A stretch of DNA of 35,810 bases from the IMG/VR virus record IMGVR_UViG_3300042451_000897, positions 1 to 35,810 of that record. One strand, written 5' to 3'. Every line of letters begins with the position of its first letter. Positions within the stretch are counted from its first letter, which is position 1. The position numbers and the translations under genes are program-made. The stretch is from a virus. Below, in pieces: positions 6,389 through 12,834 of the stretch. The notes beneath the pieces are model-generated. The model did not search any database, was not told the DNA's origin, and saw nothing but the letters and a program-made list of their open reading frames with translations.

Positions 6389-6550
6389 ATGATAACGGCT
6401 TCTACCTACTACTCTGTTTACTGTAAAGCAACGGGTTTGATAACTGCCAAAGGTAACAAAAAAGCAATGATGCGAATAATCAAAGCAAATCCTGGTGTTT
6501 ATCAATTAGCAATTACTAGCCGCCCGATTGGTGCGGTGTTTGGAGAATAA
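6389..6550 (+). CDS. Hypothetical small protein (53 aa)
   Basis: Unrecognised. The ATG at 6389 lies 4 nt after the preceding stop, so translation is probably coupled; the frame extends upstream to 6308 only through the 26-aa gene. The sequence (YYSVYCKATGLITAKGNKKA) looks like a compact basic alpha/beta protein. Confidence 0.55.
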   Translation: MITASTYYSVYCKATGLITAKGNKKAMMRIIKANPGVYQLAITSRPIGAVFGE

Positions 6551-6551
6551 T

Positions 6552-6644
6552 ATGGAACTGATTGAAATTATCTTTTGTGTTGCTGCTATTCCTGTGGGTA
6601 TACTGGTTGTCGTTGATGCAATGATTGACCGAGGTGAACTATGA
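6552..6644 (+). CDS. Tiny membrane peptide (30 aa)
   Basis: It begins MELIEIIFCVAAIPVGILVVV, a single membrane helix followed by DAMIDRGEL. GGAGAATAAT precedes the ATG. The stop overlaps the next start (ATGA at 6641-6644). Confidence 0.55.
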   Translation: MELIEIIFCVAAIPVGILVVVDAMIDRGEL

Positions 6645-6904
6645 GAACGAAAACTCTAATTCCTGGAATGAAAAATTCCGATACTGTCCGCATTCTGTTT
6701 AGTGATTCTGGCATTTCCGTGTATATGACCGTGAAGCAGGCTATGAATAGTTTTGGTAAGGTATCACAATGCATAGCCGTGGAGAAGGCTTTGCGAGCGT
6801 TGGGTAATGCACGACTAGACCCAGGTACCGCTGGTGCGGCTTGTGTAGGTTTGTGTGGTACCTGGGAAGGTCTGAATGTCCAAGTGAACTATTACACACC
6901 CTGA
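6641..6904 (+). CDS. Hypothetical phage protein (87 aa)
   Basis: Unrecognised. The sequence alternates strands and helices (VRILFSDSGISVYMTVKQAM) and is glycine- and cysteine-containing near its end. The gene holds the 10-bp inverted repeat CCCAGGTACC / GGTACCTGGG, which could form a hairpin in its mRNA. Confidence 0.6.
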   Translation: MRTKTLIPGMKNSDTVRILFSDSGISVYMTVKQAMNSFGKVSQCIAVEKALRALGNARLDPGTAGAACVGLCGTWEGLNVQVNYYTP

Positions 6905-6911
6905 GGAAATT

Positions 6912-7103
6912 ATGTTTACAGAAGAAGAGCTGGCCAGGGCTTATCAAAATTACAAGGGACCGGTGGCAGTTGCAAAAATGGCAAAACCGCGCCCTTCCGA
7001 GAAAACTTTCCGAAACAACAAGTATTCCGTTTTTAATCAGGGTCGCATGAAAGCACAATTTGGTCAGAGTGGAGTTTTCATCATTACCGATAAAATTGCA
7101 TAA
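6912..7103 (+). CDS. Hypothetical basic phage protein (63 aa)
   Basis: Unrecognised. GAGG lies just before the ATG at 6912. It begins MFTEEELARAYQNYKG and is lysine/arginine-rich in the middle (KMAKPRPSEKTFRNNK), so nucleic-acid binding is possible. It is last before the promoter at 7109. Confidence 0.55.
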   Translation: MFTEEELARAYQNYKGPVAVAKMAKPRPSEKTFRNNKYSVFNQGRMKAQFGQSGVFIITDKIA

Positions 7104-7108
7104 AAAGC

Positions 7109-7137
7109 TTGACAGAGGTCCTGCACCCGATTATAAT
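7109..7137 (+). promoter_or_regulatory. Sigma70 consensus promoter
   Basis: TTGACA at 7109-7114 and TATAAT at 7132-7137, both perfect, are separated by 17 bp. It is among the strongest-looking promoters in the window and drives the run of small genes from 7170. Confidence 0.9.
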
Positions 7138-7169
7138 GGTTTTGTGATGAATGATATGGAGACTGTATA

Positions 7170-7334
7170 ATGTATGCCGTTGGTGACAGAAAATTCAAGC
7201 GTTTAGCTGCTGCTGTAGGGTACGCTAAAAAAGAGTTTGTTCGCACTGGTGTTGTGTTAGGTATTGAGCCAGTTGTTGTGTTGAACAAAACCCCTGGTTA
7301 TGTTGATTATCTTGCTAAAGGAATGAAATTATGA
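7170..7334 (+). CDS. Hypothetical small protein (54 aa)
   Basis: Unrecognised. It is first behind the consensus promoter, with GGAG at 7158-7161, 8 nt before the ATG. The product is basic and helical in its first half (DRKFKRLAAAVGYAKKEF). Its stop overlaps the next ATG. Confidence 0.6.
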   Translation: MYAVGDRKFKRLAAAVGYAKKEFVRTGVVLGIEPVVVLNKTPGYVDYLAKGMKL

Positions 7335-7465
7335 TTACTCGGCGTGAAACACTGAATGCCATCTCGACCATGCTGTATGAGGGTTGCTCTTATGGCTACA
7401 TTGCAGGTGTGCTGAACATTGCAGTGGCAGACGTTAAGGCAGCCATCTCTGCATGGAGACTGTAA
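7331..7465 (+). CDS. Small helix-turn-helix-like protein (44 aa)
   Basis: The sequence LNAISTMLYEG-CSYGYIAGVLNI-AVADVKAAI has the rhythm of a helix-turn-helix. It resembles the HTH block of the protein at 7769 (GYSVAEIAQRYQISHNVVEYVL). It may bind DNA, but at 44 residues it could act only as an oligomer. Start and stop overlap both neighbours. Confidence 0.5.
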   Translation: MITRRETLNAISTMLYEGCSYGYIAGVLNIAVADVKAAISAWRL

Positions 7466-7638
7466 TGAATGCACAATTTACAGAAGCAGATGTGGCAGAG
7501 GCACTGCGTGGCCTGGGTGCTACGGTACTGAAACCACGCAAGGCACCACGTGTAGTGGCCCGAGTGAAACAGAGCAAGGGTTTTGTTAAGGGTAGTAATG
7601 GTTTTGCAGTGGGTTATCCAATAAAGGTATTTGTATAA
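7465..7638 (+). CDS. Hypothetical basic protein (57 aa)
   Basis: Unrecognised. It starts in a TAATG overlap. An acidic N-terminal helix (TEADVAEALRGLG) is followed by a basic, proline- and lysine-rich tail. The N-terminal pattern recurs in the next gene (NAQEVAQALEEFL), suggesting the two share ancestry. Confidence 0.55.
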   Translation: MNAQFTEADVAEALRGLGATVLKPRKAPRVVARVKQSKGFVKGSNGFAVGYPIKVFV

Positions 7639-7818
7639 ATGAGTAAAGCAAAGTTCAATGCACAAGAGGTAGCCCAGGCACTAGAGGAATTCCTGGCTAC
7701 CACTACACCTATCACCACCAGTGGTCTAGGGTATAATGGTGATATCACTGTATATAAAGAGGGTGCAGATGGGTCAAGTGAAGAAGAAGCTAGTAACACA
7801 AGTCCAGGAGATGTATGA
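7639..7818 (+). CDS. Hypothetical protein (59 aa), overlapped by the next gene
   Basis: It begins MSKAKFNAQEVAQALEEFL, parallel to the preceding gene's N-terminus, and ends in a Ser/Glu-rich tail. Its last 50 nt overlap the start of the HTH gene at 7769 in another frame. The N-terminal similarity supports translation; the tail may be constrained by the overlapping frame. Confidence 0.5.
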   Translation: MSKAKFNAQEVAQALEEFLATTTPITTSGLGYNGDITVYKEGADGSSEEEASNTSPGDV

Positions 7819-7948
7819 GCAGGGCTATAGCGTAGCGGAGATAGCACAAAGGTACCAGATAAGCCACAATGTAGTAGAGTATGTGCTAGAGGTGCATGGG
7901 CATGGGCCAGTAGAGGCACCCGCTGCGAATACAGAGCCGGGGCAGTAG
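7769..7948 (+). CDS. Helix-turn-helix DNA-binding protein (59 aa)
   Basis: Residues 10-40 contain YEQGYSVAEIAQRYQIS followed by NVVEYVLEVHG, a clear HTH (EIAQRYQIS as turn and recognition helix). GAGGG lies just upstream of the ATG at 7769. It probably represses or redirects nearby promoters, but no target is evident. A short alanine/proline tail follows the domain. Confidence 0.65.
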   Translation: MGQVKKKLVTQVQEMYEQGYSVAEIAQRYQISHNVVEYVLEVHGHGPVEAPAANTEPGQ

Positions 7949-7997
7949 AGCAGAGGCAATTGTTCCTAATTATTTGAGCTTAAATAAAAGCCGTTAT

Positions 7998-8105
7998 ATG
8001 GCCAAAAAGCTACAATCAAAGGAACATGCTATTTCAAAGCAACCTTTTCGAGGCACTTCTCGGATTCCTATACTGAGTCGTACCAAATTTTTTTTCGGCC
8101 ACTAA
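7998..8105 (+). CDS. Doubtful short frame (35 codons)
   Basis: The frame begins MAKKLQSKEHAISKQPF and ends inside the terminator stem at 8103. It has no clear ribosome binding site. It is listed because the basic composition is protein-like and 7949-8137 would otherwise be empty apart from the terminator. Confidence 0.25.
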   Translation: MAKKLQSKEHAISKQPFRGTSRIPILSRTKFFFGH

Positions 8106-8124
8106 ACTGCTGGCCACTTTTTTT
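8097..8124 (+). terminator. Rho-independent terminator
   Basis: GGCCA at 8097-8101 pairs with TGGCC at 8111-8115 around a 9-nt loop, followed by AC and seven T residues (8118-8124). The stem is only 5 bp but GC-rich. It would end the transcript from the promoter at 7109. Confidence 0.65.
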
Positions 8125-8137
8125 CTGGGAACTTAAT

Positions 8138-8428
8138 ATGCCTGTGACACTTAAAATGCAACCCGCTGAAGCTTCGGCACCGGTACCTACTGAGAAAACA
8201 CTGGACCCTGGTGAAGTGATTCTGCCACCAGCCACTGTCAATACAATCACTGAGATTGCCACACTGAATGATTCTGTTGCTAATCCAGAAACTGGCTATG
8301 ATGGTGCTACACTTGTCATTGGTGCAATTCTATTCTACTTTCTTATCAAATTGGCATTCAGATTGCTGCCCTGGATTCTTGGTATTGGTGCTGTTATTCT
8401 CTTCATGAAAATGAGTGGGAGTGCTTGA
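8138..8428 (+). CDS. Membrane protein with two C-terminal helices (96 aa)
   Basis: Residues 1-55 are polar and Pro/Thr-rich (PAEASAPVPTEKTLDPGE). Two hydrophobic stretches follow at about 58-74 (LVIGAILFYFLIKLAF) and 76-92 (LPWILGIGAVILFMKM), so it is probably an inner-membrane hairpin. It starts 13 nt after the terminator T-run, and no promoter is evident between, so expression may need read-through. Confidence 0.6.
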   Translation: MPVTLKMQPAEASAPVPTEKTLDPGEVILPPATVNTITEIATLNDSVANPETGYDGATLVIGAILFYFLIKLAFRLLPWILGIGAVILFMKMSGSA

Positions 8429-8444
8429 CCGGCGATGAAATCGC

Positions 8445-8473
8445 TTGACAATCTTACCGCTTCGGGCTATACT
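8445..8473 (+). promoter_or_regulatory. Sigma70-type promoter
   Basis: TTGACA at 8445-8450 and TATACT at 8468-8473 are 17 bp apart. The leader that follows (TGTTGATTGATTGGAGA) is nearly the same as that behind the promoter at 8786. A partial second -35 (CTTGACC) lies at about 8424. Confidence 0.85.
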
Positions 8474-8502
8474 AGAGTCTGTTGATTGATTGGAGAAATA
8501 GC

Positions 8503-8754
8503 ATGATGACATTATGGAAACATAACTGGAATTTCACTTCTGTTGCTTTATATGTAAATATCAAAAAAGAAACAGAAAAGGCGATTCAGTTTGAGGCTGC
8601 TGATAATCCAAAGTATACATTCTGGTTACCGAAGAAAGCCGTGAAGTTTGAAGAGATTGAGGGTTCGCCTATGGCGACTATCGCCCGCTGGTGTACGCCT
8701 GGTGAGTGGTACTTCAAAGCGGCTGAACGTTATGCAAATTGCTACAAAAGATAA
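8503..8754 (+). CDS. Hypothetical phage protein (83 aa)
   Basis: Unrecognised. The ATG at 8503 is 7 nt after GGAG and about 23 nt after the expected start site; the frame extends upstream only into the leader. It is beta-rich (FTSVALYVNIKKETEKAIQF, YTFWLPKKAVKFEEIEG) and resembles a small OB-like or RNA-binding fold. That is a weak inference. Confidence 0.65.
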   Translation: MMTLWKHNWNFTSVALYVNIKKETEKAIQFEAADNPKYTFWLPKKAVKFEEIEGSPMATIARWCTPGEWYFKAAERYANCYKR

Positions 8755-8785
8755 TTGGCGATTTCGCTTGCGGCAACGAAGTTGC

Positions 8786-8814
8786 TTGACAAAGGTTCCG
8801 AGGTTCGCTATACT
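8786..8814 (+). promoter_or_regulatory. Sigma70-type promoter
   Basis: TTGACA at 8786-8791 and TATACT at 8809-8814 have 17-bp spacing. It sits in a repeated promoter-leader module: CTTGACAAAGGTTCCG upstream and ATTGATTGGAGAACG downstream. Confidence 0.85.
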
Positions 8815-8843
8815 GACTGTATAGAAATTGATTGGAGAACGAA

Positions 8844-9167
8844 ATGACTAAGTTGCTAATTACTACACAAGTGTACGAAAACTACGCTTGGCGTGAAGAC
8901 GGTACGATTGGTACGGGTGTTGATGCATACTTCAAACCTAAGGGTGGTGATGAGTATGTCGTGCGTGGCGTCGATCCAGAGCAGGTGTTTGAAGTGCTGG
9001 AAAAAGTCGCTTTGCAAATTGAGCAAGCTAACGATTACTTTCAAGAATTTATCGTCGATACAAAAATTGTCGATGATGACTACCTGACTGAGTATGAGTT
9101 GAATCAGTTAGAGTATGATGGTCAGATTATGTTTCCTGCGAAAGAATTAACTCTGGAGGCTGTATGA
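8844..9167 (+). CDS. Conserved phage protein (107 aa)
   Basis: It begins MTKLLITTQVYENYAWREDG and contains GVDAYFKPKGGDEYVV, a pattern I recognise as an uncharacterised family common in tailed phages. The start is fixed by GGAG 6 nt upstream. It is acidic and soluble, with a long central helix (VFEVLEKVALQIEQANDYF). It overlaps the next gene by ATGA. Confidence 0.7.
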   Translation: MTKLLITTQVYENYAWREDGTIGTGVDAYFKPKGGDEYVVRGVDPEQVFEVLEKVALQIEQANDYFQEFIVDTKIVDDDYLTEYELNQLEYDGQIMFPAKELTLEAV

Positions 9168-9493
9168 AAAACAATGTGACTGGCGATTTGGCTACTGCGC
9201 TGATTGGCTACAAAGATGCGATTGTTTCGAATTATTACAACAAATGGGCGCCTGATACGGGCGTTGATGTTGATGTGTCTCGCTTTGGTATTGAGTTTGA
9301 AGAAGGTAACAAATACGTGAAGATTGTTTCGGTGTCGTGGGGCTCCCGCTCGGTTCATTCGTTTGTTGAAAAGGCTACGGGTGATATCTGGAAAGCAGCT
9401 TCGTGGAAAGCGCCAGCACGAAACTTTGTGCGTGGTAATGTATTCAAACCTGATTCGTATCTGAATCGGACAACATGGACAGGAGTGGTATAA
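9164..9493 (+). CDS. Conserved phage protein (109 aa)
   Basis: It is coupled to the preceding gene by ATGA. The core KYVKIVSVSWGSRSVHSFV followed by TGDIWKAASWKAPARN resembles a recurrent small phage family often found beside the preceding type. No function is known. Basic patches at the C-terminus (ARNFVRGNVFKP) could contact nucleic acid. Confidence 0.7.
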   Translation: MKNNVTGDLATALIGYKDAIVSNYYNKWAPDTGVDVDVSRFGIEFEEGNKYVKIVSVSWGSRSVHSFVEKATGDIWKAASWKAPARNFVRGNVFKPDSYLNRTTWTGVV

Positions 9494-9495
9494 TT

Positions 9496-9657
9496 ATGCT
9501 AAAATGGTTTACTAAAGAAAATCTTCGTGCTGCCATCGGACTTACTTTTGCAGGTCTGATGGTTCTTTGTTTATTCTTGGGCCGAATTGATTTGAGTATC
9601 TTTGCAGTGCTGTTTTTGATTCTGATGGAAATTGAAAAGATGAATGGCAATAAATGA
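9496..9657 (+). CDS. Small membrane protein (53 aa)
   Basis: The ATG at 9496 is supported by GGAG about 12 nt upstream. Two hydrophobic stretches (AAIGLTFAGLMVLCLFLG and LSIFAVLFLILM) form a helical hairpin. The stop overlaps the next start (ATGA). Confidence 0.6.
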   Translation: MLKWFTKENLRAAIGLTFAGLMVLCLFLGRIDLSIFAVLFLILMEIEKMNGNK

Positions 9658-10055
9658 GTCCACATCTTGACAAAGAGTTGTGTGGGAAGTATACTAACAT
9701 AATGGTCGAGCGGCACCTTGGTGCTATGCAAACATCTATGTGTTGGGGCTTCGACCACGGCGACGGCTGGTTTCATATCCTTGATACAGCTATGAAACTG
9801 GTGCAGTCACATATTGATATTACTCGGCGCCGTGGTCATGAGATTGAACAAGTTGTATTTGAGCAGGTCAAAGAGAAGTTTGGTATGCTGACGATATATC
9901 ATCGTGGTGGTGATGAATATACAAGAGGCATTCTCCGCATGGCAGAAGAGATAAGCCGCTGCACTTGTGAAGAATGTGGCTCACCAGGAACTCCAACAAA
10001 GACCGGTTGGATTCGAACACTGTGTGATAAACACCATGAAGAGATGGGAAAATGA
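9654..10055 (+). CDS. Conserved phage protein with C-terminal zinc-finger-like motif (133 aa)
   Basis: The N-terminal half holds CWGFDHGDGWFHILDTAM, the middle FEQVKEKFGMLTIYHRGGD, and the end CTCEECGSPG...LCDKHHEE, a possible Cys3/4-His zinc site. This arrangement is familiar from many tailed phages (gDGWf-Ld then KEKFG then GWIRTLCD), but no function is established to my knowledge. It starts in an ATGA overlap. Confidence 0.75.
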   Translation: MSPHLDKELCGKYTNIMVERHLGAMQTSMCWGFDHGDGWFHILDTAMKLVQSHIDITRRRGHEIEQVVFEQVKEKFGMLTIYHRGGDEYTRGILRMAEEISRCTCEECGSPGTPTKTGWIRTLCDKHHEEMGK

Positions 10056-10198
10056 TGGTTATTGTAAATGCTTTTTTTGCAGTATTATTCTGGAACATGA
10101 GTGATGTTGCAAAAGAAGAAGACCGTTCGGGATGGGCGCTTGTGTATCTGATAGCATCGGCTGCAAATGGTGCTGCCGTTCTTGCTAGTATTTTTTAA
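10052..10198 (+). CDS. Small membrane peptide (48 aa)
   Basis: An N-terminal hydrophobic segment (MMVIVNAFFAVLFW), a charged loop (VAKEEDRSG) and a second segment (LVYLIASAANGAAVLASIF) make a membrane hairpin with the loop between. The start overlaps the previous stop. Confidence 0.55.
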   Translation: MMVIVNAFFAVLFWNMSDVAKEEDRSGWALVYLIASAANGAAVLASIF

Positions 10199-10209
10199 GG
10201 AGAAGTGAA

Positions 10210-10368
10210 ATGAAAGAAATGATTTTTGCTGCTGTTGTGTTTTTGATGTTTTTGAGTTTGATGGTATTTTCGATAATTTATAGTGATACCATTCGGATTG
10301 ATTGTCGAGAGAAAGCAATGGAAAAAGGTATTTACTCATCGGCTGAAATTCAAGTTCTTTGTAGATAA
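10210..10368 (+). CDS. Small membrane-anchored protein (52 aa)
   Basis: AAGGAG precedes the ATG with good spacing. Residues 3-24 (EMIFAAVVFLMFLSLMVFSI) form one transmembrane helix, followed by a short domain with two cysteines. Like the proteins at 897, 1123 and 30848, it combines one anchor with a short Cys-containing tail. Confidence 0.6.
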   Translation: MKEMIFAAVVFLMFLSLMVFSIIYSDTIRIDCREKAMEKGIYSSAEIQVLCR

Positions 10369-10379
10369 AGGAGAAAACA

Positions 10380-10856
10380 ATGCCCAATTGGTGCGATAAT
10401 TCACTGACACTTACTCATTCAGATAAATTGAAACTGGATGAATTAGAAGCGGAATTGCAAAAGAAAGAAGATGCTGAACTATTTTCACACTTTAGGTCAA
10501 ACGGAGGAGAATGGGATTATGGTTGGTGTTTAGAGAATTGGGGCACCAAATGGGAAGCACGTATCATCGATTGGGAACGTATCGATGAAACAACGATGTT
10601 TATTAGTTTCGAAACTGCATGGGGCCCACCAATTGCATTGTATGAATACATTGAACAAGAAGAGTGGTCAGTAGAAGGTCTGTATCATGAACCAGGCATG
10701 GCTTTTGTTGGCATGTACGAGCAGGGCTCAGACAATTATTTTGAGTATGGTGATTTATCTGCTGATGAAATTGAAGAAGAAATACCGGAAGTGTTAGAAG
10801 AAACATTTGGTATGGCACAATACAAGCGTGAATGGGAAGATGAGGAAGAAGAATGA
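10380..10856 (+). CDS. YubB/Api92-like ferredoxin-fold protein (158 aa)
   Basis: The MPNWCDNSLTLTH start, the central WCLENWGTKWEAR and FETAWGPPIALYEYI are hallmarks of the Api92-like/YubB family (ferredoxin-like domain) found on phages and plasmids. The tail from about residue 125 is very acidic (EEEIPEVLEETFG to EDEEEE). Function is unknown. AAGGAG lies upstream and the stop overlaps the next gene. Confidence 0.8.
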   Translation: MPNWCDNSLTLTHSDKLKLDELEAELQKKEDAELFSHFRSNGGEWDYGWCLENWGTKWEARIIDWERIDETTMFISFETAWGPPIALYEYIEQEEWSVEGLYHEPGMAFVGMYEQGSDNYFEYGDLSADEIEEEIPEVLEETFGMAQYKREWEDEEEE

Positions 10857-11125
10857 AAGTAATGAAACACGAATGGCATTCAGTAGATTCTCAATGGACA
10901 TTTGAGATTACAGAAGACTTTATCGCAGAAGTTTATCCTGAGTTGGAAGAAGATGAAGTCAAACAAAAAATGGAAGCCCTTTCAAGTGGTGAAATAGAAG
11001 TATCGGAAATTATGAATGATGCATGGGATGTTGGTGTTGACATTGATTGGGACCATGAGTATGATGATTGGTGGACATCACGAAAAGGCGGATATGAAGT
11101 CACCTATGAGTTGGAAGAAGAATGA
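10853..11125 (+). CDS. Acidic hypothetical protein (90 aa)
   Basis: Unrecognised. It is strongly acidic and Trp-rich, ending VGVDIDWDHEYDDWW and YELEEE. It lies directly downstream of, and is coupled to, the YubB-like gene, so the two may act together. Acidity at this level is typical of DNA-mimic or host-takeover proteins, but nothing more specific is visible. Confidence 0.65.
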   Translation: MKVMKHEWHSVDSQWTFEITEDFIAEVYPELEEDEVKQKMEALSSGEIEVSEIMNDAWDVGVDIDWDHEYDDWWTSRKGGYEVTYELEEE

Positions 11126-11505
11126 GTAATTACGGAATTCACTCAAATAGGTTTCAAGGAGATTATAAGCGTGTGCTGACAGTCTGTTCAGCTAACATGC
11201 TGCGGTCACCTACAATAGCACATGTGTTATCTGCGAATCCGTATAATTTTAATACAAGGTCAGCTGGTACAGAATCATATGCTTTGATTCCAGTCACCGA
11301 AGATTTGCTGATGTGGGCTGATGAAATTGTGTGTGCTGATACGGAACATGCAATGTGGGTACGCAATAAAATGATGACCTGGATGTTAGATAAGCCAATC
11401 ATCAATCTTGAAATTCCTGATAACTATGAGTATCGGAATCCTGAATTGATTAAGTTAATCAAGGAGCGTTATGCACAACGAACTATTAAACCATCTGGCA
11501 CTTGA
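11122..11505 (+). CDS. Low-molecular-weight phosphatase-like protein (127 aa)
   Basis: The segment VLTVCSANMLRSPTIAHVL contains the C-x5-R phosphatase loop (CSANMLR), followed by a typical second part with an acidic residue: EIVCADTEHAM and LEIPDNYEYRNPELIKLI. This resembles a small predicted tyrosine-phosphatase family (COG4551-like) rather than classical LMW-PTP, since the late DP motif is replaced by IPDNYEY. Its substrate is unknown. The coding end overlaps the start of the gene at 11471. Confidence 0.7.
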   Translation: MSNYGIHSNRFQGDYKRVLTVCSANMLRSPTIAHVLSANPYNFNTRSAGTESYALIPVTEDLLMWADEIVCADTEHAMWVRNKMMTWMLDKPIINLEIPDNYEYRNPELIKLIKERYAQRTIKPSGT

Positions 11506-11719
11506 AACTGGCGGGAGTCACTTTCCCGCCGTTTTTAAACAATATCAAAAAGACTACGTTTTGAATGTGTTGTCAGAAATATATCAAGTCTATGAAAAAG
11601 GTGAGAACAAGCCAGAAGATTATCTAGCACTGGACCTCTGGGATGATATTGTACGCCATTTCCAACTTGATAATTATGAAATTGATAAGTTGCTAAAAAA
11701 CAACAAACAAACCGCTTGA
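11471..11719 (+). CDS. Hypothetical phage protein (82 aa)
   Basis: Unrecognised. AAGGAG is placed 4 nt before the ATG at 11471, inside the phosphatase-like gene. The first 22 codons run through a strong terminator-like hairpin (11510-11536), so ribosomes on this frame would disrupt it. The rest is helical (YVLNVLSEIYQVYEKG, DLWDDIVRHFQLDNY). Confidence 0.55.
   Translation: MHNELLNHLALETGGSHFPAVFKQYQKDYVLNVLSEIYQVYEKGENKPEDYLALDLWDDIVRHFQLDNYEIDKLLKNNKQTA
11510..11536 (+). terminator. Terminator-like hairpin inside a reading frame
   Basis: GGCGGGA (11510-11516) pairs with TCCCGCC (11524-11530), all 7 bp perfect, followed by GTTTTT. It stands 5 nt after the stop of the phosphatase-like gene but within the 82-aa frame. 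Translation of that frame may decide whether it terminates. Confidence 0.65.
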
Positions 11720-11744
11720 CAGAGTTCCGACCATTCTGTAGAAT
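11716..11744 (+). promoter_or_regulatory. Sigma70-type promoter
   Basis: TTGACA at 11716-11721 and TAGAAT at 11739-11744 are 17 bp apart; an alternative TATACA lies 6 bp further. It overlaps the last codon of the preceding gene and serves the LPD29-like gene. Confidence 0.7.
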
Positions 11745-11777
11745 TATACATGTTGATGATTATTACAGGAGTTTGTG

Positions 11778-12167
11778 ATGGCTTACGTATCTCAAGAGTT
11801 GAAAGCAAAACTGGCACCAAAAATCAAGGCAATCTGCAAAAAGTATGGCGTGAAAGCCAGCCTTGCAGTTCGCCATCATTCGACCCTGGTGTTGAATGTA
11901 AAATCCGGTAAGATTGATTTTATCAATGACTACGGTGATACGCCAGAAACACGGGCTGATGCTGAGAAATTCGGCATTCAAGTGAATCCCTATCACTACA
12001 AAAGCCACTTCAATGGTGAAGCTTATCATTTTCTGAGTGAAGTGATTCCAGAAATGAATGCTGGTAACTGGGATAAGTCTGATATTCAAAGTGATTATTT
12101 CAATGTTGGTTGGTACATTGACGTAAATATTGGTAAGTGGAACAAACCTTATACTCTGGAGGCTTAA
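11778..12167 (+). CDS. LPD29-like conserved phage protein (129 aa)
   Basis: The N-terminus (YVSQELKAKLAPKIKAICKK, then YGVKASLAVRHHSTLVLNV) matches my recollection of the large-polyvalent-protein-associated domain LPD29, found alone in phages and in large mobile-element polyproteins. Later parts (YHFLSEVIPEMNAGNWDKSD, YFNVGWYIDVNIGKWNKPY) fit the same family. Its biochemical role is unknown. AGGAG precedes the start at 11778. Confidence 0.7.
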   Translation: MAYVSQELKAKLAPKIKAICKKYGVKASLAVRHHSTLVLNVKSGKIDFINDYGDTPETRADAEKFGIQVNPYHYKSHFNGEAYHFLSEVIPEMNAGNWDKSDIQSDYFNVGWYIDVNIGKWNKPYTLEA

Positions 12168-12168
12168 T

Positions 12169-12336
12169 ATGGATCAAATTGATAAAATTATGGCGTTTGA
12201 ATCAGGTGAACTAGACTTTGATGCTACGGTAGAATTGTTTCAAGATTTGATTGATTCGGGTCTGGCGTGGCAATTGCAAGGTTCGTATGGTCGTATGGCA
12301 AATTCTCTGATTGAGAATGGTTATTGTGAGCGATAA
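12169..12336 (+). CDS. Widespread small phage protein (55 aa)
   Basis: The sequence IMAFESGELDFDATVELFQD then LIDSGLAWQLQGSYGR is a pattern common in phage small proteins beside LPD29-like genes. It has no assigned function. The start MDQIDKIM at 12169 is just after the preceding stop, with GGAGG upstream; the frame extends back only inside the previous gene. Confidence 0.7.
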   Translation: MDQIDKIMAFESGELDFDATVELFQDLIDSGLAWQLQGSYGRMANSLIENGYCER

Positions 12337-12337
12337 A

Positions 12338-12730
12338 ATGAGTGAGCCAAGAATCGTATCAAATCGAATTCGTACTCCTGATGGTACGATTCTTGAATCC
12401 ATGCATCGGCATGATTATGTAACTTATATTGATACAAATGGACTCGAATACATGGTTGATGGCGGCTTGGATTACCTGCGCCGTAATGTACATGATGAAG
12501 CACCCGCTGAAGAATTATCGGTATATTCCAGTGAATCGCACGATGTAATTCGTGAAGCATTCAAGTGGGGAACACGTGGCAAAGATGGTAGACAGCCTTT
12601 GACATATGTACCGCTGAAAGACTTGACAACAGACCACATTGTGGCTATACTTGAAACTCAAGATCATATTCAGCAATATATCAGAAATATTTTTTTGGAT
12701 GAGATGATTTTTAGAACAAAAAATGTATAA
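12338..12730 (+). CDS. Conserved phage protein (130 aa)
   Basis: Its core is DYVTYIDTNGLEYMVDGGLD and later SSESHDVIREAFKWGTRGKDG, DLTTDHIVAILETQDHI, which I recall from uncharacterised phage proteins found after the LPD29/55-aa pair. The three form one operon from the promoter at 11716. It ends at the late promoter motif 12726-12733. Confidence 0.65.
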   Translation: MSEPRIVSNRIRTPDGTILESMHRHDYVTYIDTNGLEYMVDGGLDYLRRNVHDEAPAEELSVYSSESHDVIREAFKWGTRGKDGRQPLTYVPLKDLTTDHIVAILETQDHIQQYIRNIFLDEMIFRTKNV

Positions 12731-12733
12731 ATA
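12726..12733 (+). promoter_or_regulatory. T4-type late promoter motif
   Basis: TATAAATA at 12726-12733 is the exact -10 consensus of T4 late promoters, read by polymerase with gp55 and the coactivator gp33. A gp33 gene is in this window. Transcription would start near 12740 and enter the leader frame and tRNA-Pro. Confidence 0.55.
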
Positions 12734-12738
12734 AGATT

Positions 12739-12834
12739 ATGAACAAACATATACACAATACGAAGCCCTGCCAAGAGTATCGCACATTTAGCGATAATGG
12801 ATCATGGGCGATTACGTTGGGAGTTTGTGTATAG
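12739..12834 (+). CDS. Possible leader peptide (31 aa)
   Basis: A 31-codon frame begins MNKHIHNTKPCQEY and stops with TAG at 12832-12834. The stop falls just after the upstream arm of a hairpin that competes with the terminator before tRNA-Pro. No good ribosome binding site is seen, so it may be chance. Confidence 0.3.
   Translation: MNKHIHNTKPCQEYRTFSDNGSWAITLGVCV

Noticed and set aside
7396-7919. Two minus-strand frames opposite small genes
   Set aside because: Low-complexity Cys/His- or Pro/Leu-rich translations opposite consistently coupled plus-strand genes.
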